A stretch of DNA of 8,908 nucleotides from Gemmatimonadales bacterium (GCA_030597435.1 JAUVRV010000083.1:1-8908), one strand, 5' to 3'; positions 1-7,655 are shown, counted from the stretch's first letter. Numbers and translations are program-made. The notes: a model not told the origin generated them from the sequence alone.

Positions 1-12
1 CCGATATCACAC

Positions 13-34
13 ACGCGGATCGGGGCAACCGCGT
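13..34 (-). other. Short GC-rich stem-loop downstream of the lyase gene
   Basis: ACGCGG (13-18) and CCGCGT (29-34) form a perfect 6-bp inverted repeat around a 10-nt loop, 19 nt past the lyase stop. There is no T-run after it on the transcribed strand, so it is at best a weak terminator or an mRNA 3'-end stabiliser and may be chance. Nothing else is recognisable in bases 1-52. Confidence 0.2.
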
Positions 35-52
35 TCACAATTGTCTGAGGCT

Positions 53-2341
53 TCACGGCAGTTCCAGTACACCTTCCCAATAGCGCCACTTTCCGGCTCC
101 CAGCCCCGTCGCCCAATCATCGGGTTCCAGGGTAAACGTGTTCCAGGGCGCAGCGAACAGTTCCTGGTCCTCGTAGTTGACTCCGACCAAGTGCATACCA
201 GCCCACTTCACCGAATCGCCGTTAAGTCGCGCGTAGAAGTAGCTGGCGTCTGTGCTGAACGGCCCGTACGTCACCTTCCCCGATTCAAATGTGTAACGAG
301 GCCGCTTGTTGGCAGCCATGATGTCGCGTAGAAGATCGGTCTTGGAAGCGACAAAGATCTCCTCGCCATTGATCTCCAGCACCACACCGATGCCAGCACG
401 TGTTTCGGGTGGCTCCAGAACTCGGATCGCGCTGACTGGCGACGCACTCAAGTCGGCACGTGGGACCGGTACGAGCACCGTAACGAAGGTTTCCACGTGA
501 CCTGCGAGGTAGTGACTGGACAGCGTTTGGTAGACCGCCGTCTCGGGCTCGAGATTGCGATCAAGCGAGAACGTACCGTGACGACGGATGTCACCCTGAG
601 GAAACTCTATGCGAAGCGCCTTGTTCTGAGGCATTGGATTACCGCGTATCTCGTCCACCGCAGTGACGAAGTGGCGGTCGCCCTCTGCTAACACCGTCGT
701 ACTATGCCACAGGGTAGCAAGCGTGTAGAAATCTGACTCGAGGAACTTCACGATGTCGAATACGACGTACACGTTTTCATGCTTCAGCCACGTGATAACG
801 CGGTCGTGTTGCACACCATCGCGTGCATCCGTTAGTCGCGTCCGACTTACGTCGAAATCGTCGGCGGTCCAGAACTCGATCTTCTCTGTCCGTACCGATC
901 GATAACCACCCGAGTTGCGCATGAACTCCCACAGAGACTGCCCCCGCGCACGCTTCCCCGTTCTCCAAACGAGTCGGTTGTGATAGTAGTCAGCCCGGAA
1001 CTCACCGGATGGGCCCGAAGGCATTACCGGCCGATAGCCGGCGTCGTTGAGCAGCACCGACCCGCCACTCATCAGTAACACGATGGCGTTCTCGTCGGAG
1101 TGGCCATGGTGCATCTTCTCTTCTTCGACCGGGATCGTATGGCGGAGATACTCCCGTGCCATCAGAGCATACGGACCCTCGTCACGATAGTTGAGCAACA
1201 GGTAGTTCGAGTCGTCATCCCAGCCGTCGCGGAAGACGATCTTCTTGCCCACAAGGTCTTCCATGACCTCTTCGCTGACTGCAGGTGGAGCCTCAACTGC
1301 AGTGCGCTCATCAGACCAACGATATGCATCCATCAGGTTCATGCCGTTGCCAGTCCCTACCGTCTCGCCCATATCGGCGTGCATGGCCGTGAAGATGCGT
1401 CGCGCGGCCCAGCGGTAGTCGTCCCGGTCGTACTGAGTAGCAGCACGTTCCAAGAGGGCGACGTACCAGGCCCAGTTTGCATGCCATCTCGCATCACCGA
1501 AATCCGGAATCATGCCGGTCGGATCGATCAAGTGCGTGAAGTAGTCGAAGTAGTATTGTACCGTGGGGTGGTCGAATAGCGACTGATCTCCCAAGGCGTC
1601 AGCGTAGCGGACGAGTGAGATCAGCCACACAGGGTGGTAGATCTGGGCATCCTCCTCGTCCCACTTGTGCCAACTGTCGGCTGCGAGTATACGGGATTGC
1701 TTGTCCCACCGGGCAGCGTTGGGGTGGTCGGGCATGGCCTGCGCCGCGATGAGTAGTGCATACGCGCGCAGCATTGCCCGGTTCATCGGACCCCACTCCG
1801 GGAAGAAGGAGATATAGTCCGCGGCCTCTGCAATGCTGGTTAGGATCTGGTCTCTTTGTGACGCTGTAAGTGAGGGACTGTCCTTGACGAACATATACGC
1901 CTCGACGAAGAACGGCATCTCAAAGAAGTTGGTCAGCGCTGGGACTCCACTCGCATAGTCGGGCCGGGCAGCGTGCATCTCTTCAGGGAAGTACTCCTTG
2001 TACTCCTGTTGCCTGGCAAGCCATTCGATTGCCGTACGGGCATACTTCTCGTCACCAGTCAGACTGTACAGCGATCCTGCCAAGCGGGCGAAATACGCCG
2101 GTCCACCCGGGGGAGCATAGCCCCACTCGGGTCGTGGCTCCCATGTCTCTTTCCAGCGCTCAACCTGTGCCGGTATTGACTCGAGCCCCTCTTCATATGC
2201 TTGCTCGGCGAGAGAGAGGTATAAGTCGCGTTCTTGTGTAGCTGCACGACCGGGCGTGACGAGCAACGCAACGACGCAGGTTGCCAGAATGGCCGGTGCT
2301 GACAAATGATGATTTCTCGTTGTTCTGTCACCGAGTAGCAT
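53..2341 (-). CDS. Secreted heparinase II/III-family polysaccharide lyase
   Basis: The product is probably a periplasmic or exported polysaccharide lyase of about 762 residues that cleaves a uronic-acid glycan by beta-elimination. An ATG at 2341 is chosen because AGGAG sits 5 nt upstream; the reading frame also opens at a TTG 8 codons earlier with no such site. From this ATG the protein begins with a basic stretch (RTTRNHH), a hydrophobic core (APAILATCVVALLV) and a likely signal-peptidase site near GRAA. Residues ~40-345 form an alpha-rich region of (alpha/alpha) toroid type, with candidate catalytic Asn187 (MNRAM) and Tyr235 (IYHPVW). The heparinase II/III beta-domain signature follows at ~410-437: HHGHSDEN, then a GGSVLLNDAGYR stretch, with His414 a likely catalytic or metal-neighbouring residue. 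The rest is beta-rich, as in such lyases. Family membership is fairly secure. The exact PL family and substrate (alginate, heparin-like or other) cannot be told. It is the last gene of the cluster, 33 nt after the aminotransferase. Confidence 0.82.
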   Translation of the reverse strand: MLLGDRTTRNHHLSAPAILATCVVALLVTPGRAATQERDLYLSLAEQAYEEGLESIPAQVERWKETWEPRPEWGYAPPGGPAYFARLAGSLYSLTGDEKYARTAIEWLARQQEYKEYFPEEMHAARPDYASGVPALTNFFEMPFFVEAYMFVKDSPSLTASQRDQILTSIAEAADYISFFPEWGPMNRAMLRAYALLIAAQAMPDHPNAARWDKQSRILAADSWHKWDEEDAQIYHPVWLISLVRYADALGDQSLFDHPTVQYYFDYFTHLIDPTGMIPDFGDARWHANWAWYVALLERAATQYDRDDYRWAARRIFTAMHADMGETVGTGNGMNLMDAYRWSDERTAVEAPPAVSEEVMEDLVGKKIVFRDGWDDDSNYLLLNYRDEGPYALMAREYLRHTIPVEEEKMHHGHSDENAIVLLMSGGSVLLNDAGYRPVMPSGPSGEFRADYYHNRLVWRTGKRARGQSLWEFMRNSGGYRSVRTEKIEFWTADDFDVSRTRLTDARDGVQHDRVITWLKHENVYVVFDIVKFLESDFYTLATLWHSTTVLAEGDRHFVTAVDEIRGNPMPQNKALRIEFPQGDIRRHGTFSLDRNLEPETAVYQTLSSHYLAGHVETFVTVLVPVPRADLSASPVSAIRVLEPPETRAGIGVVLEINGEEIFVASKTDLLRDIMAANKRPRYTFESGKVTYGPFSTDASYFYARLNGDSVKWAGMHLVGVNYEDQELFAAPWNTFTLEPDDWATGLGAGKWRYWEGVLELP

Positions 2342-2346
2342 TGCAA

Positions 2347-2351
2347 CTCCT
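2347..2351 (-). promoter_or_regulatory. Ribosome binding site fixing the lyase start
   Basis: AGGAG on the minus strand, 5 nt before the ATG at 2341. It favours that start over the upstream TTG at 2365, and so removes eight residues ahead of the signal peptide. Confidence 0.7.
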
Positions 2352-2374
2352 ATATAGAGATTCAAAATCTGGTT

Positions 2375-3682
2375 CTACAATAGCGTCCCCAACACCTCCA
2401 CCAACCGATCTACTTCGGCCTCAGAATTGAACACATCCGTCGAGGCCCGTACCGCATTCAAGCCCGCCTCACCCACCGGCCGCAATCGCATGCTGTGCTC
2501 CCGTCGCAGCAGGTTGCACCAATCCCACGGATCGCCACCAGCTTCAGGCAACTTGAAGGCAAGTATGGCCGCGCTCGAACCCGGTTCGACTGGGGTAAGT
2601 ATCTCAACTCCGCTCAATGGGGCAATGCCGGCGCGAAGTCTATTCGCAAGGTAAGCTTCACGTGCCGCCGCATTGCCGGTGCCAATCGTCGTCAAGAAGT
2701 CCATTGCCGCTGCAACACCAAACAACACCGGTGTACTCCGCGTACCATACTCCGAGGCCGACGCAGGCCGTAGACGATTGAAGGTTCCTGCAACGAGATC
2801 GAAGCCGGTATCCGAGTAGGCTCCCACATAGGAGGGTCGCCACCGGTCAAGCATCTCCTCGCGTACGTACATCAAGCCCGTGCCCTTGGGCGCTAGCAGC
2901 CACTTGTGCCCTGATGCGACGTAGAAGTCGCAGCCCAAGCTACGGAGGTCAACAGGGACTTGACCGACTGCCTGAGCACCATCAATCACACAGATCACTC
3001 CTCGCCGCCGACACAGATCTGCGATTTCGGGCACCGGCATCACCATGCCGGTCGTGCACGTAATGTGACTGACCATTACCACACGAGTGCGTGCGGTCAG
3101 TGAGTTGGCAACTCGCTCCAGTGTGTCGCCTCCGCCTGAGCCAGGATCAATCGTGCGGATTCTGATGCCGGTGTCCTCGCGTAATGCAAACCAGGGCAAG
3201 GCACCGCCGGGATGCTCATGCGTGGTCATCACGACTTCGTCACCCGAGGAGAACTGTAACCCACGAGCGACCATGTTCATGCCTTCTGTGGCGTTGCGCG
3301 TAAATGCCAGCGTGTCCTCCCCACAACCGAAGAACTCGCATGCCTGCGTCCGCACCGCAGCTCGCCGACCGTGGCCGGTTTCGCAGCGCAATTCGAGGCT
3401 ACGCCACGCTTCATCGACTGCAGCGATCACCTGTCGCGGTGACGGGCCAAGTCCACCAGTATTGAAGTAGGCGTAACTGGGTTCGAGCAAGAACTGGTCT
3501 CTGACCACTTGCCACCGCTCCTGCTCGCTGCGAGCGGCCCTAAACGCCGCTGCGAAGTCGGCGCCTGTTGCAGTGTCACTCTCTTCGGAAGGAGTACACG
3601 CTGCGGGCCAGGCGGCTACTGCCGCTGCCCCCGTCAGAGCACCTCTCAGGAACTGTCTGCGGTCAGGCTCGGAGTGTTTCAT
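2375..3682 (-). CDS. Tat-exported class V aminotransferase-fold PLP enzyme
   Basis: This 435-residue PLP-dependent enzyme of the class V aminotransferase superfamily resembles the isopenicillin N epimerase / cysteine desulfurase branch. It opens with a twin-arginine signal (DRRQFLRGA at 7-15), a short hydrophobic Ala-rich stretch and PAAC at 26-29, a poor lipobox that might still be lipidated. The PLP fold is intact. It shows the N-terminal Y-F-N-T-G-G entry (72-77), a cofactor-stacking histidine in THEHPGG (His157), the pyridine-N aspartate in VIDGAQAVGQ (Asp234), and the Schiff-base lysine in SGHKW (Lys260). A folded-cofactor enzyme leaving by Tat makes sense. Its reaction is unknown; epimerisation, beta- or gamma-elimination, desulfuration or transamination are all possible. 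It lies between the symporter (66 nt away) and the lyase (33 nt away), so it may process a periplasmic glycan breakdown product or amino compound. Fold assignment is secure and function is open. Confidence 0.85.
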   Translation of the reverse strand: MKHSEPDRRQFLRGALTGAAAVAAWPAACTPSEESDTATGADFAAAFRAARSEQERWQVVRDQFLLEPSYAYFNTGGLGPSPRQVIAAVDEAWRSLELRCETGHGRRAAVRTQACEFFGCGEDTLAFTRNATEGMNMVARGLQFSSGDEVVMTTHEHPGGALPWFALREDTGIRIRTIDPGSGGGDTLERVANSLTARTRVVMVSHITCTTGMVMPVPEIADLCRRRGVICVIDGAQAVGQVPVDLRSLGCDFYVASGHKWLLAPKGTGLMYVREEMLDRWRPSYVGAYSDTGFDLVAGTFNRLRPASASEYGTRSTPVLFGVAAAMDFLTTIGTGNAAAREAYLANRLRAGIAPLSGVEILTPVEPGSSAAILAFKLPEAGGDPWDWCNLLRREHSMRLRPVGEAGLNAVRASTDVFNSEAEVDRLVEVLGTLL

Positions 3683-3748
3683 TTGATCGTTCTTTCAGCA
3701 TTAAATGTGTTTCGTCACTCAGATAGAAGTGCTGTCTCAGGCAATCCC
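3683..3748 (-). other. 66-nt intergenic spacer, the largest in the cluster
   Basis: This spacer separates the symporter stop from the aminotransferase ATG. No convincing hairpin plus T-tract, -35/-10 pair or operator repeat is visible. Only a weak purine-rich site (GAAAG) lies about 10 nt before the ATG. Being the widest gap, it is the likeliest place for an internal promoter or processing site, but the sequence does not show one. Confidence 0.4.
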
Positions 3749-5857
3749 TCATGACCCAACCGTCGCTAAGAACCACAGCAACATGAGTATCACACCGACA
3801 CCAACCCAACTACCGCCAAACCCAATCACGTCGAGCCGTCCAGGTCGTAGAACCTCCCAGTTCGAGCCAGGCCAGATTTTCTTCGGCTCCGCTTCCTCGG
3901 GATGAACTGCTGCATGCTCCACAGCTGCCTCATCTGCTTCATTCGTCGGTTGCACCGGCGTGTGCAGCTTGCCATAGAACCGATCCAACCGGCCCTTCTC
4001 TACCGGTCGCGTAAGAGCACTGATGCCAAATAGCAATACGAACGGGAACAGCGCATCAAAGAAGAAGCGAGCGGCCACGAGCCGTGCCTTGGACCAACCT
4101 CTGAAGTCGATCCCGAACCAGCCCAGCACCCAAACCTCGGCTTCGAAGCGACCACTGCCGACCAGCGGAGAATCCGGGTCATCCGGATCGGAGCGCACGA
4201 TGTTCTCGAAGTAGATGCCCGTCGCTTCGATCAGGTGCGGCTTCCGAATAGTCTCGCCGACCCGCTGTGCTCTCCCCAGGTCAACGTCTTCCTGCAACGC
4301 CCCGGTTACGACAGTGACCTCTCGGGGCGTCGTTTGCGTAATCAGTGCCGGATGACTGCGAATGAACTGAAACATGGGAAAAACATTGGGGATGATCGCA
4401 TAAAGTGTGAAGCATATCACCACCTGCGCTATCACAGCTACCCTGGTGAGTCTCCTCCAGACGAATGCGAGCCAGATGGCCGCACCGAACACCGCGGGCA
4501 GCGAGATGAAGTACTTGAACAGGTGGAGGAGATTGTCGGCGTATACGGCGGTTGCGATACCACCCAACAGGATCGCAGCAATTACCACACGGCCTACGTT
4601 TATGTAATGACGTTCCGAACGATCCTGCTTCACCGGCTGGTAGAGATTCTTTATGAACAAGGCAGAGTTCGTCACCGATAGAGCGTCGAGTGACGACATG
4701 TTCGCGGCCAACACGCCGGCTAGCATCAGTCCTATAGCGCCGGGAAAGAGCAGCCGCTGAGTCATGACACCCCAGATCTGGTCGGGGTCGTCCAGTGTTC
4801 CACCATAGAGCGCAATGGCGATCAGCCCGGCCAGTGCCCAGAAAAGCATGATGAACCGCTTGAAGTACATTCCGCCCAACATCCCCACCCGTGCAGTCAT
4901 TTCGTCACGGGCCGATCCCGCAGTGGACATCATCGGGGCCGCAGCGACGATAGACACCAGGTTCGCAATCACCATCGCCAATATTGTGTACCACGCATAT
5001 TCGCTGGTCGCCGCCGAGCCAAATAGCTCGAACATGTAATCGGGTATACGCGCGTGTAGTCCTTCAAACCCTCCAATCTGATTCAAGCCGATCGGTATGA
5101 GCATGACAGAGAACGCGACGATCAGCACGCCTTGAATCGCATCGGTCAGCGCGGCAGCCGTGAAACCACCCAGCATGGTGTAGGCGGCAACGATTAGCGC
5201 GTATACGATGTAGAACAACAGGGGATTAGTGTAGGAAATGAGCCCACGCAGTTCACCACGCTTGGATCGATCGTTCAACTCCTCGTAGCGAACCTGCTCG
5301 GTTTCGCTCAAACCGGTAGCCAGCCGCTCCCGTAGAGCACGGTACTCTCGGAAGCCGGCAACACTTGCAGCTTCCTCCACGGTGTACTGACTCTCGGCCT
5401 TGGGCGTCAGTGCCATCATCGTCTTGCCGGCAACCATGTAACTGGCTCCGCCGCCGACGAGAGCCATCACCAGAGTGAAAACGGCAAATGCCCCGCCCAA
5501 GAACTTGCTGTTGAACCTCTCCGTGAAGAGATCGCCAGTCGTGACCAAGCGTGACCGGCGGAAGAGCATGGTTGTGAACCAATAGAATGGAGTGAGGAAC
5601 AGTACCAGGAACTGTATCCACATACCGCCAAGGCCTTGGCGGTAGACTTCACGCGAGACACCGGCAGCCTGACTCGAGTCAGTCGAGTGTCCGAAATTGA
5701 GGAAGAACTGATAGAACTTGCCCAGCTTGCGCCCGGCCAGATAGAAGTCGGTGGTATCCTTTGTCCGGCGTCCCGCCCATCTGCCAAGCCACAGTATGGC
5801 GACCACATAGACAGCAATGATCGCGACATCCACAACGTGCAGCCCGAACAGGTGCAC
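3749..5857 (-). CDS. Sodium:solute symporter family transporter
   Basis: This is an inner-membrane Na+-coupled transporter of the sodium:solute symporter (SSS) family, about 702 residues from the GTG at 5857. The frame stays open 33 codons further upstream. That stretch lies inside the preceding gene and is not hydrophobic, while GGAGAGG sits 9 nt before the GTG and TM1 starts about seven residues after it. Visible family features are DVAIIAVYVVAILWLGRWAG (TM1), the D-F-Y-L-A-G-R motif (~37-43), a long run of further membrane segments, and NMSSLDALSVTNS (~386-398), which matches the TM8 region carrying the Na+-site serines. It is longer than the usual ~500-600 residues: a charged loop (~154-205) interrupts the core, and a polar, probably extracytoplasmic segment (~497-587) lies before the last helices. 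It probably imports the product of the lyase or aminotransferase encoded downstream; the actual solute cannot be read from sequence. Confidence 0.88.
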   Translation of the reverse strand: MHLFGLHVVDVAIIAVYVVAILWLGRWAGRRTKDTTDFYLAGRKLGKFYQFFLNFGHSTDSSQAAGVSREVYRQGLGGMWIQFLVLFLTPFYWFTTMLFRRSRLVTTGDLFTERFNSKFLGGAFAVFTLVMALVGGGASYMVAGKTMMALTPKAESQYTVEEAASVAGFREYRALRERLATGLSETEQVRYEELNDRSKRGELRGLISYTNPLLFYIVYALIVAAYTMLGGFTAAALTDAIQGVLIVAFSVMLIPIGLNQIGGFEGLHARIPDYMFELFGSAATSEYAWYTILAMVIANLVSIVAAAPMMSTAGSARDEMTARVGMLGGMYFKRFIMLFWALAGLIAIALYGGTLDDPDQIWGVMTQRLLFPGAIGLMLAGVLAANMSSLDALSVTNSALFIKNLYQPVKQDRSERHYINVGRVVIAAILLGGIATAVYADNLLHLFKYFISLPAVFGAAIWLAFVWRRLTRVAVIAQVVICFTLYAIIPNVFPMFQFIRSHPALITQTTPREVTVVTGALQEDVDLGRAQRVGETIRKPHLIEATGIYFENIVRSDPDDPDSPLVGSGRFEAEVWVLGWFGIDFRGWSKARLVAARFFFDALFPFVLLFGISALTRPVEKGRLDRFYGKLHTPVQPTNEADEAAVEHAAVHPEEAEPKKIWPGSNWEVLRPGRLDVIGFGGSWVGVGVILMLLWFLATVGS

Positions 5858-5858
5858 C

Positions 5859-7655
5859 CTAGTCAACCTCTCCAGCCAGGGCTGCGAAGAACGCGTGCAC
5901 GTTCTCCGGCCGAGCCCCCGGGCCAAATTCGCACTGCGCGATGAAGCCACCGTCATGGTGAAACACCGACTTGAGCCGTTGTGCGGCAGCTGCTATCTCG
6001 ACTGGGTCCGCGTTGGGCAGCAGATGCTGCCGGTCAAGCTCTCCCCAGAATGTGATCTGACCGCCAAAGCGCTTGCCTAGCTCCTCGACGTCCATGCAGA
6101 ACACTTGGCTGTTGAGCGCGTCCAAGCCGATCTCTATCAGGTCCGGAATGAAGTCTGTTATGTACCCGTCGGAGTGCATGAAGGCGTGCTTTCCGTGCGC
6201 ATGTGCGATAGCGATGTACTCGGCGTAGAGCGGCTTGAACAGCTCGCGCCAAAGATCAGGCGAGATCAGCACCGCATGCTGACTACCCCAGTCATCCATG
6301 AATGTCAATCCGTCCACATCCGTCTGGGCCCAAACGGTGAGTTCTTCAATGTAGAACGCGTGCAACCTTGCTAGAAAATCGCGCAGCGCCTGGGGCGGCC
6401 GGCCAAGGTCCAAGTAAAGTCGCTCGGTTCCACGGAGGAACTGAAGGCGCTCGAAGGGTCGAGGGCATGTGCCCGCCAGAACATACTGTTCGGTAGCACG
6501 ACAGAAATCGGCGATTTGCGTCTTGTCGATTGTGAGTTTCTCACGGGGGAACCGCACGTGCTTCGTGCCTGCCCAATCGGTCACGAGAGGCTCTTTGACC
6601 TCACCGATGATCCCATCCTGTAGGTTGTGGAACGTGCAACCCCACGCGTCCACGAAGGTACCGATCGAATGGGCGTTACCCTGCCCCGGGACCGGTTCGC
6701 TGCAAAAGACGGGAACCGTAACGATGTCCGGCGGGAAATCACGTTCGATCTGAGCTGCTTCCTCTGGGTGATGCTGCTGCGCCCAGGGCAACAACCACAG
6801 CTGGCGCGGCAGGTAGGCAGGTTTGCGAAACTCGAGAGTCTGCTTGACGAGTTCCCGTGATGTTACGGCCGCGGGGGAGCGCTGAACGGCCACTGATCGG
6901 GCGGCCGTGGATCGGCTGGCAACGGAAGTGTTCGGCTGGGTGACGGACTTGGATGCTGCATGGTCAGGTTTGACAACGATCGCGGAGTCTGGAACCGACG
7001 TCGGCACTGTCTCATGTCCCTCAATCATTTGGCGCGCCACAGCGACGGCAGAGCTACCAGTCGGCGCGTACCCGTCTGCTCCGATCTCGGCGGCAGAGGC
7101 GTCAGTGAGCGGGGCACCGCCAACCAGTACGCTCACCTGATCACGTAGTCCCACACGCTCCAATTCCGTCACAACTGCCTGCATGACCGGCCTGCTCGTG
7201 GTGAGCAGGGCAGACATAGCGACAATATCTGCGGAGTGCTGCCGCACTGCTTGAGCGAAAACCTCAGGCGCCACATCGTAGCCCAGATCGTGGACCGCGA
7301 AGCCACCTCCCTCGAGCATGGCGGCCACGATGTTCTTGCCGATGTCGTGTAGGTCGCCCGCCACAGTCCCTATGACGACTCGGCCCACCGGTTGTATCTC
7401 GCGTTTGGCAAGTAATGGTGTCAACAGAAACAGCGCCTCGTGCATTGCACGCGCTGAAAGCAGCAGGTCGGGGAGAAAGAACTCACGCGACTCGAACCGG
7501 GAGCCCGCTACGTCCATCGCGGGAATCAGGTCGTCAGATAGAATTCTCTCTGGTGGCGTGCCGGCCGCCAACGCCGCTTCAGCTAGTTCTCGCGAACGCT
7601 CGGCTTGACCACGAAGAACTGACCCAGCAAGATCACTGAGACTATCTTCCTTCAT
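5859..7655 (-). CDS. Fused corrinoid-binding / UroD-like methyltransferase
   Basis: This 598-residue protein combines two modules of corrinoid methyl transfer. Residues ~1-85 are a helical cap as in methionine synthase. Residues ~90-212 are the B12-binding Rossmann domain with DLHDIG (101-106; His103 is the expected lower cobalt ligand), SAL at 148-150 and GG at 179-180, giving the classic DxHxxG-X41-SxL-X28-GG spacing. A Ser/Thr/Ala-rich linker (~213-266) leads to a UroD-like domain (~267-598) with RQLWLLPWA, DAWGC, FMDDWGSQH, the HSDG segment (494-497), ITFWGELDRQHLLP and QCEFGPGARPEN (Cys575). It lacks the RQAGR-type N-terminal motif of haem-pathway HemE, so a methyltransferase role (MtaA/MtbA/CmuA superfamily) is more likely than decarboxylation. 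The His-X-Cys metal motif of MtaA/MtbA appears here as His-Ser-Asp. Its ATG overlaps the KDG kinase stop (ATGA), with a marginal AGGG 11 nt upstream. The methyl donor is unknown; an O-methylated sugar acid is the contextual guess. Confidence 0.85.
   Translation of the reverse strand: MKEDSLSDLAGSVLRGQAERSRELAEAALAAGTPPERILSDDLIPAMDVAGSRFESREFFLPDLLLSARAMHEALFLLTPLLAKREIQPVGRVVIGTVAGDLHDIGKNIVAAMLEGGGFAVHDLGYDVAPEVFAQAVRQHSADIVAMSALLTTSRPVMQAVVTELERVGLRDQVSVLVGGAPLTDASAAEIGADGYAPTGSSAVAVARQMIEGHETVPTSVPDSAIVVKPDHAASKSVTQPNTSVASRSTAARSVAVQRSPAAVTSRELVKQTLEFRKPAYLPRQLWLLPWAQQHHPEEAAQIERDFPPDIVTVPVFCSEPVPGQGNAHSIGTFVDAWGCTFHNLQDGIIGEVKEPLVTDWAGTKHVRFPREKLTIDKTQIADFCRATEQYVLAGTCPRPFERLQFLRGTERLYLDLGRPPQALRDFLARLHAFYIEELTVWAQTDVDGLTFMDDWGSQHAVLISPDLWRELFKPLYAEYIAIAHAHGKHAFMHSDGYITDFIPDLIEIGLDALNSQVFCMDVEELGKRFGGQITFWGELDRQHLLPNADPVEIAAAAQRLKSVFHHDGGFIAQCEFGPGARPENVHAFFAALAGEVD
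5867..5873 (-). promoter_or_regulatory. Ribosome binding site for the symporter GTG start
   Basis: GGAGAGG on the minus strand, inside the last codons of the corrinoid/UroD gene and 9 nt before the GTG at 5857. It decides the symporter start and implies translational coupling, since the upstream stop (TAG, 5861-5859) lies between the site and the start codon. Confidence 0.65.

Noticed and set aside
13..34. Rho-independent terminator for the cluster
   Set aside because: The inverted repeat has only 6 bp and is not followed by a T-run on the transcribed strand, so it is listed only as a weak stem-loop.
1100..1579. Plus-strand open frame of 159 codons
   Set aside because: It lies wholly antisense to the heparinase II/III lyase, shows no recognisable domain, and the minus-strand frame has clear family motifs.
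3087..3470. Plus-strand open frame of 127 codons
   Set aside because: Antisense to the PLP enzyme; composition looks like reversed coding sequence and no domain is seen.
2375..3682. PLP enzyme as a housekeeping IscS/SufS cysteine desulfurase
   Set aside because: The Tat leader, absence of Fe-S assembly neighbours and lack of an obvious IscS-type active-site Cys loop argue against it; only fold-level kinship is supported.
3663..3701. 12-codon open frame overlapping the aminotransferase start (possible leader peptide)
   Set aside because: No convincing ribosome site, and no repeated regulatory codons or attenuator hairpins nearby; such short frames are expected by chance.
4235..4681. Plus-strand open frame of 148 codons
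   Set aside because: Antisense to the symporter, with no ribosome site or family motif seen; a shadow of the real frame.
5858..5956. Upstream-extended start for the symporter (ATG at 5956)
   Set aside because: The extra 33 residues would overlap the corrinoid/UroD gene by ~98 nt and are Arg/Ser-rich. The GTG at 5857 has a proper ribosome site and sits just before TM1.
5859..6860. UroD-like domain as haem-pathway uroporphyrinogen decarboxylase (HemE)
   Set aside because: The RQAGR-type N-terminal motif is absent, the domain is fused to a corrinoid module, and the context is not tetrapyrrole synthesis.
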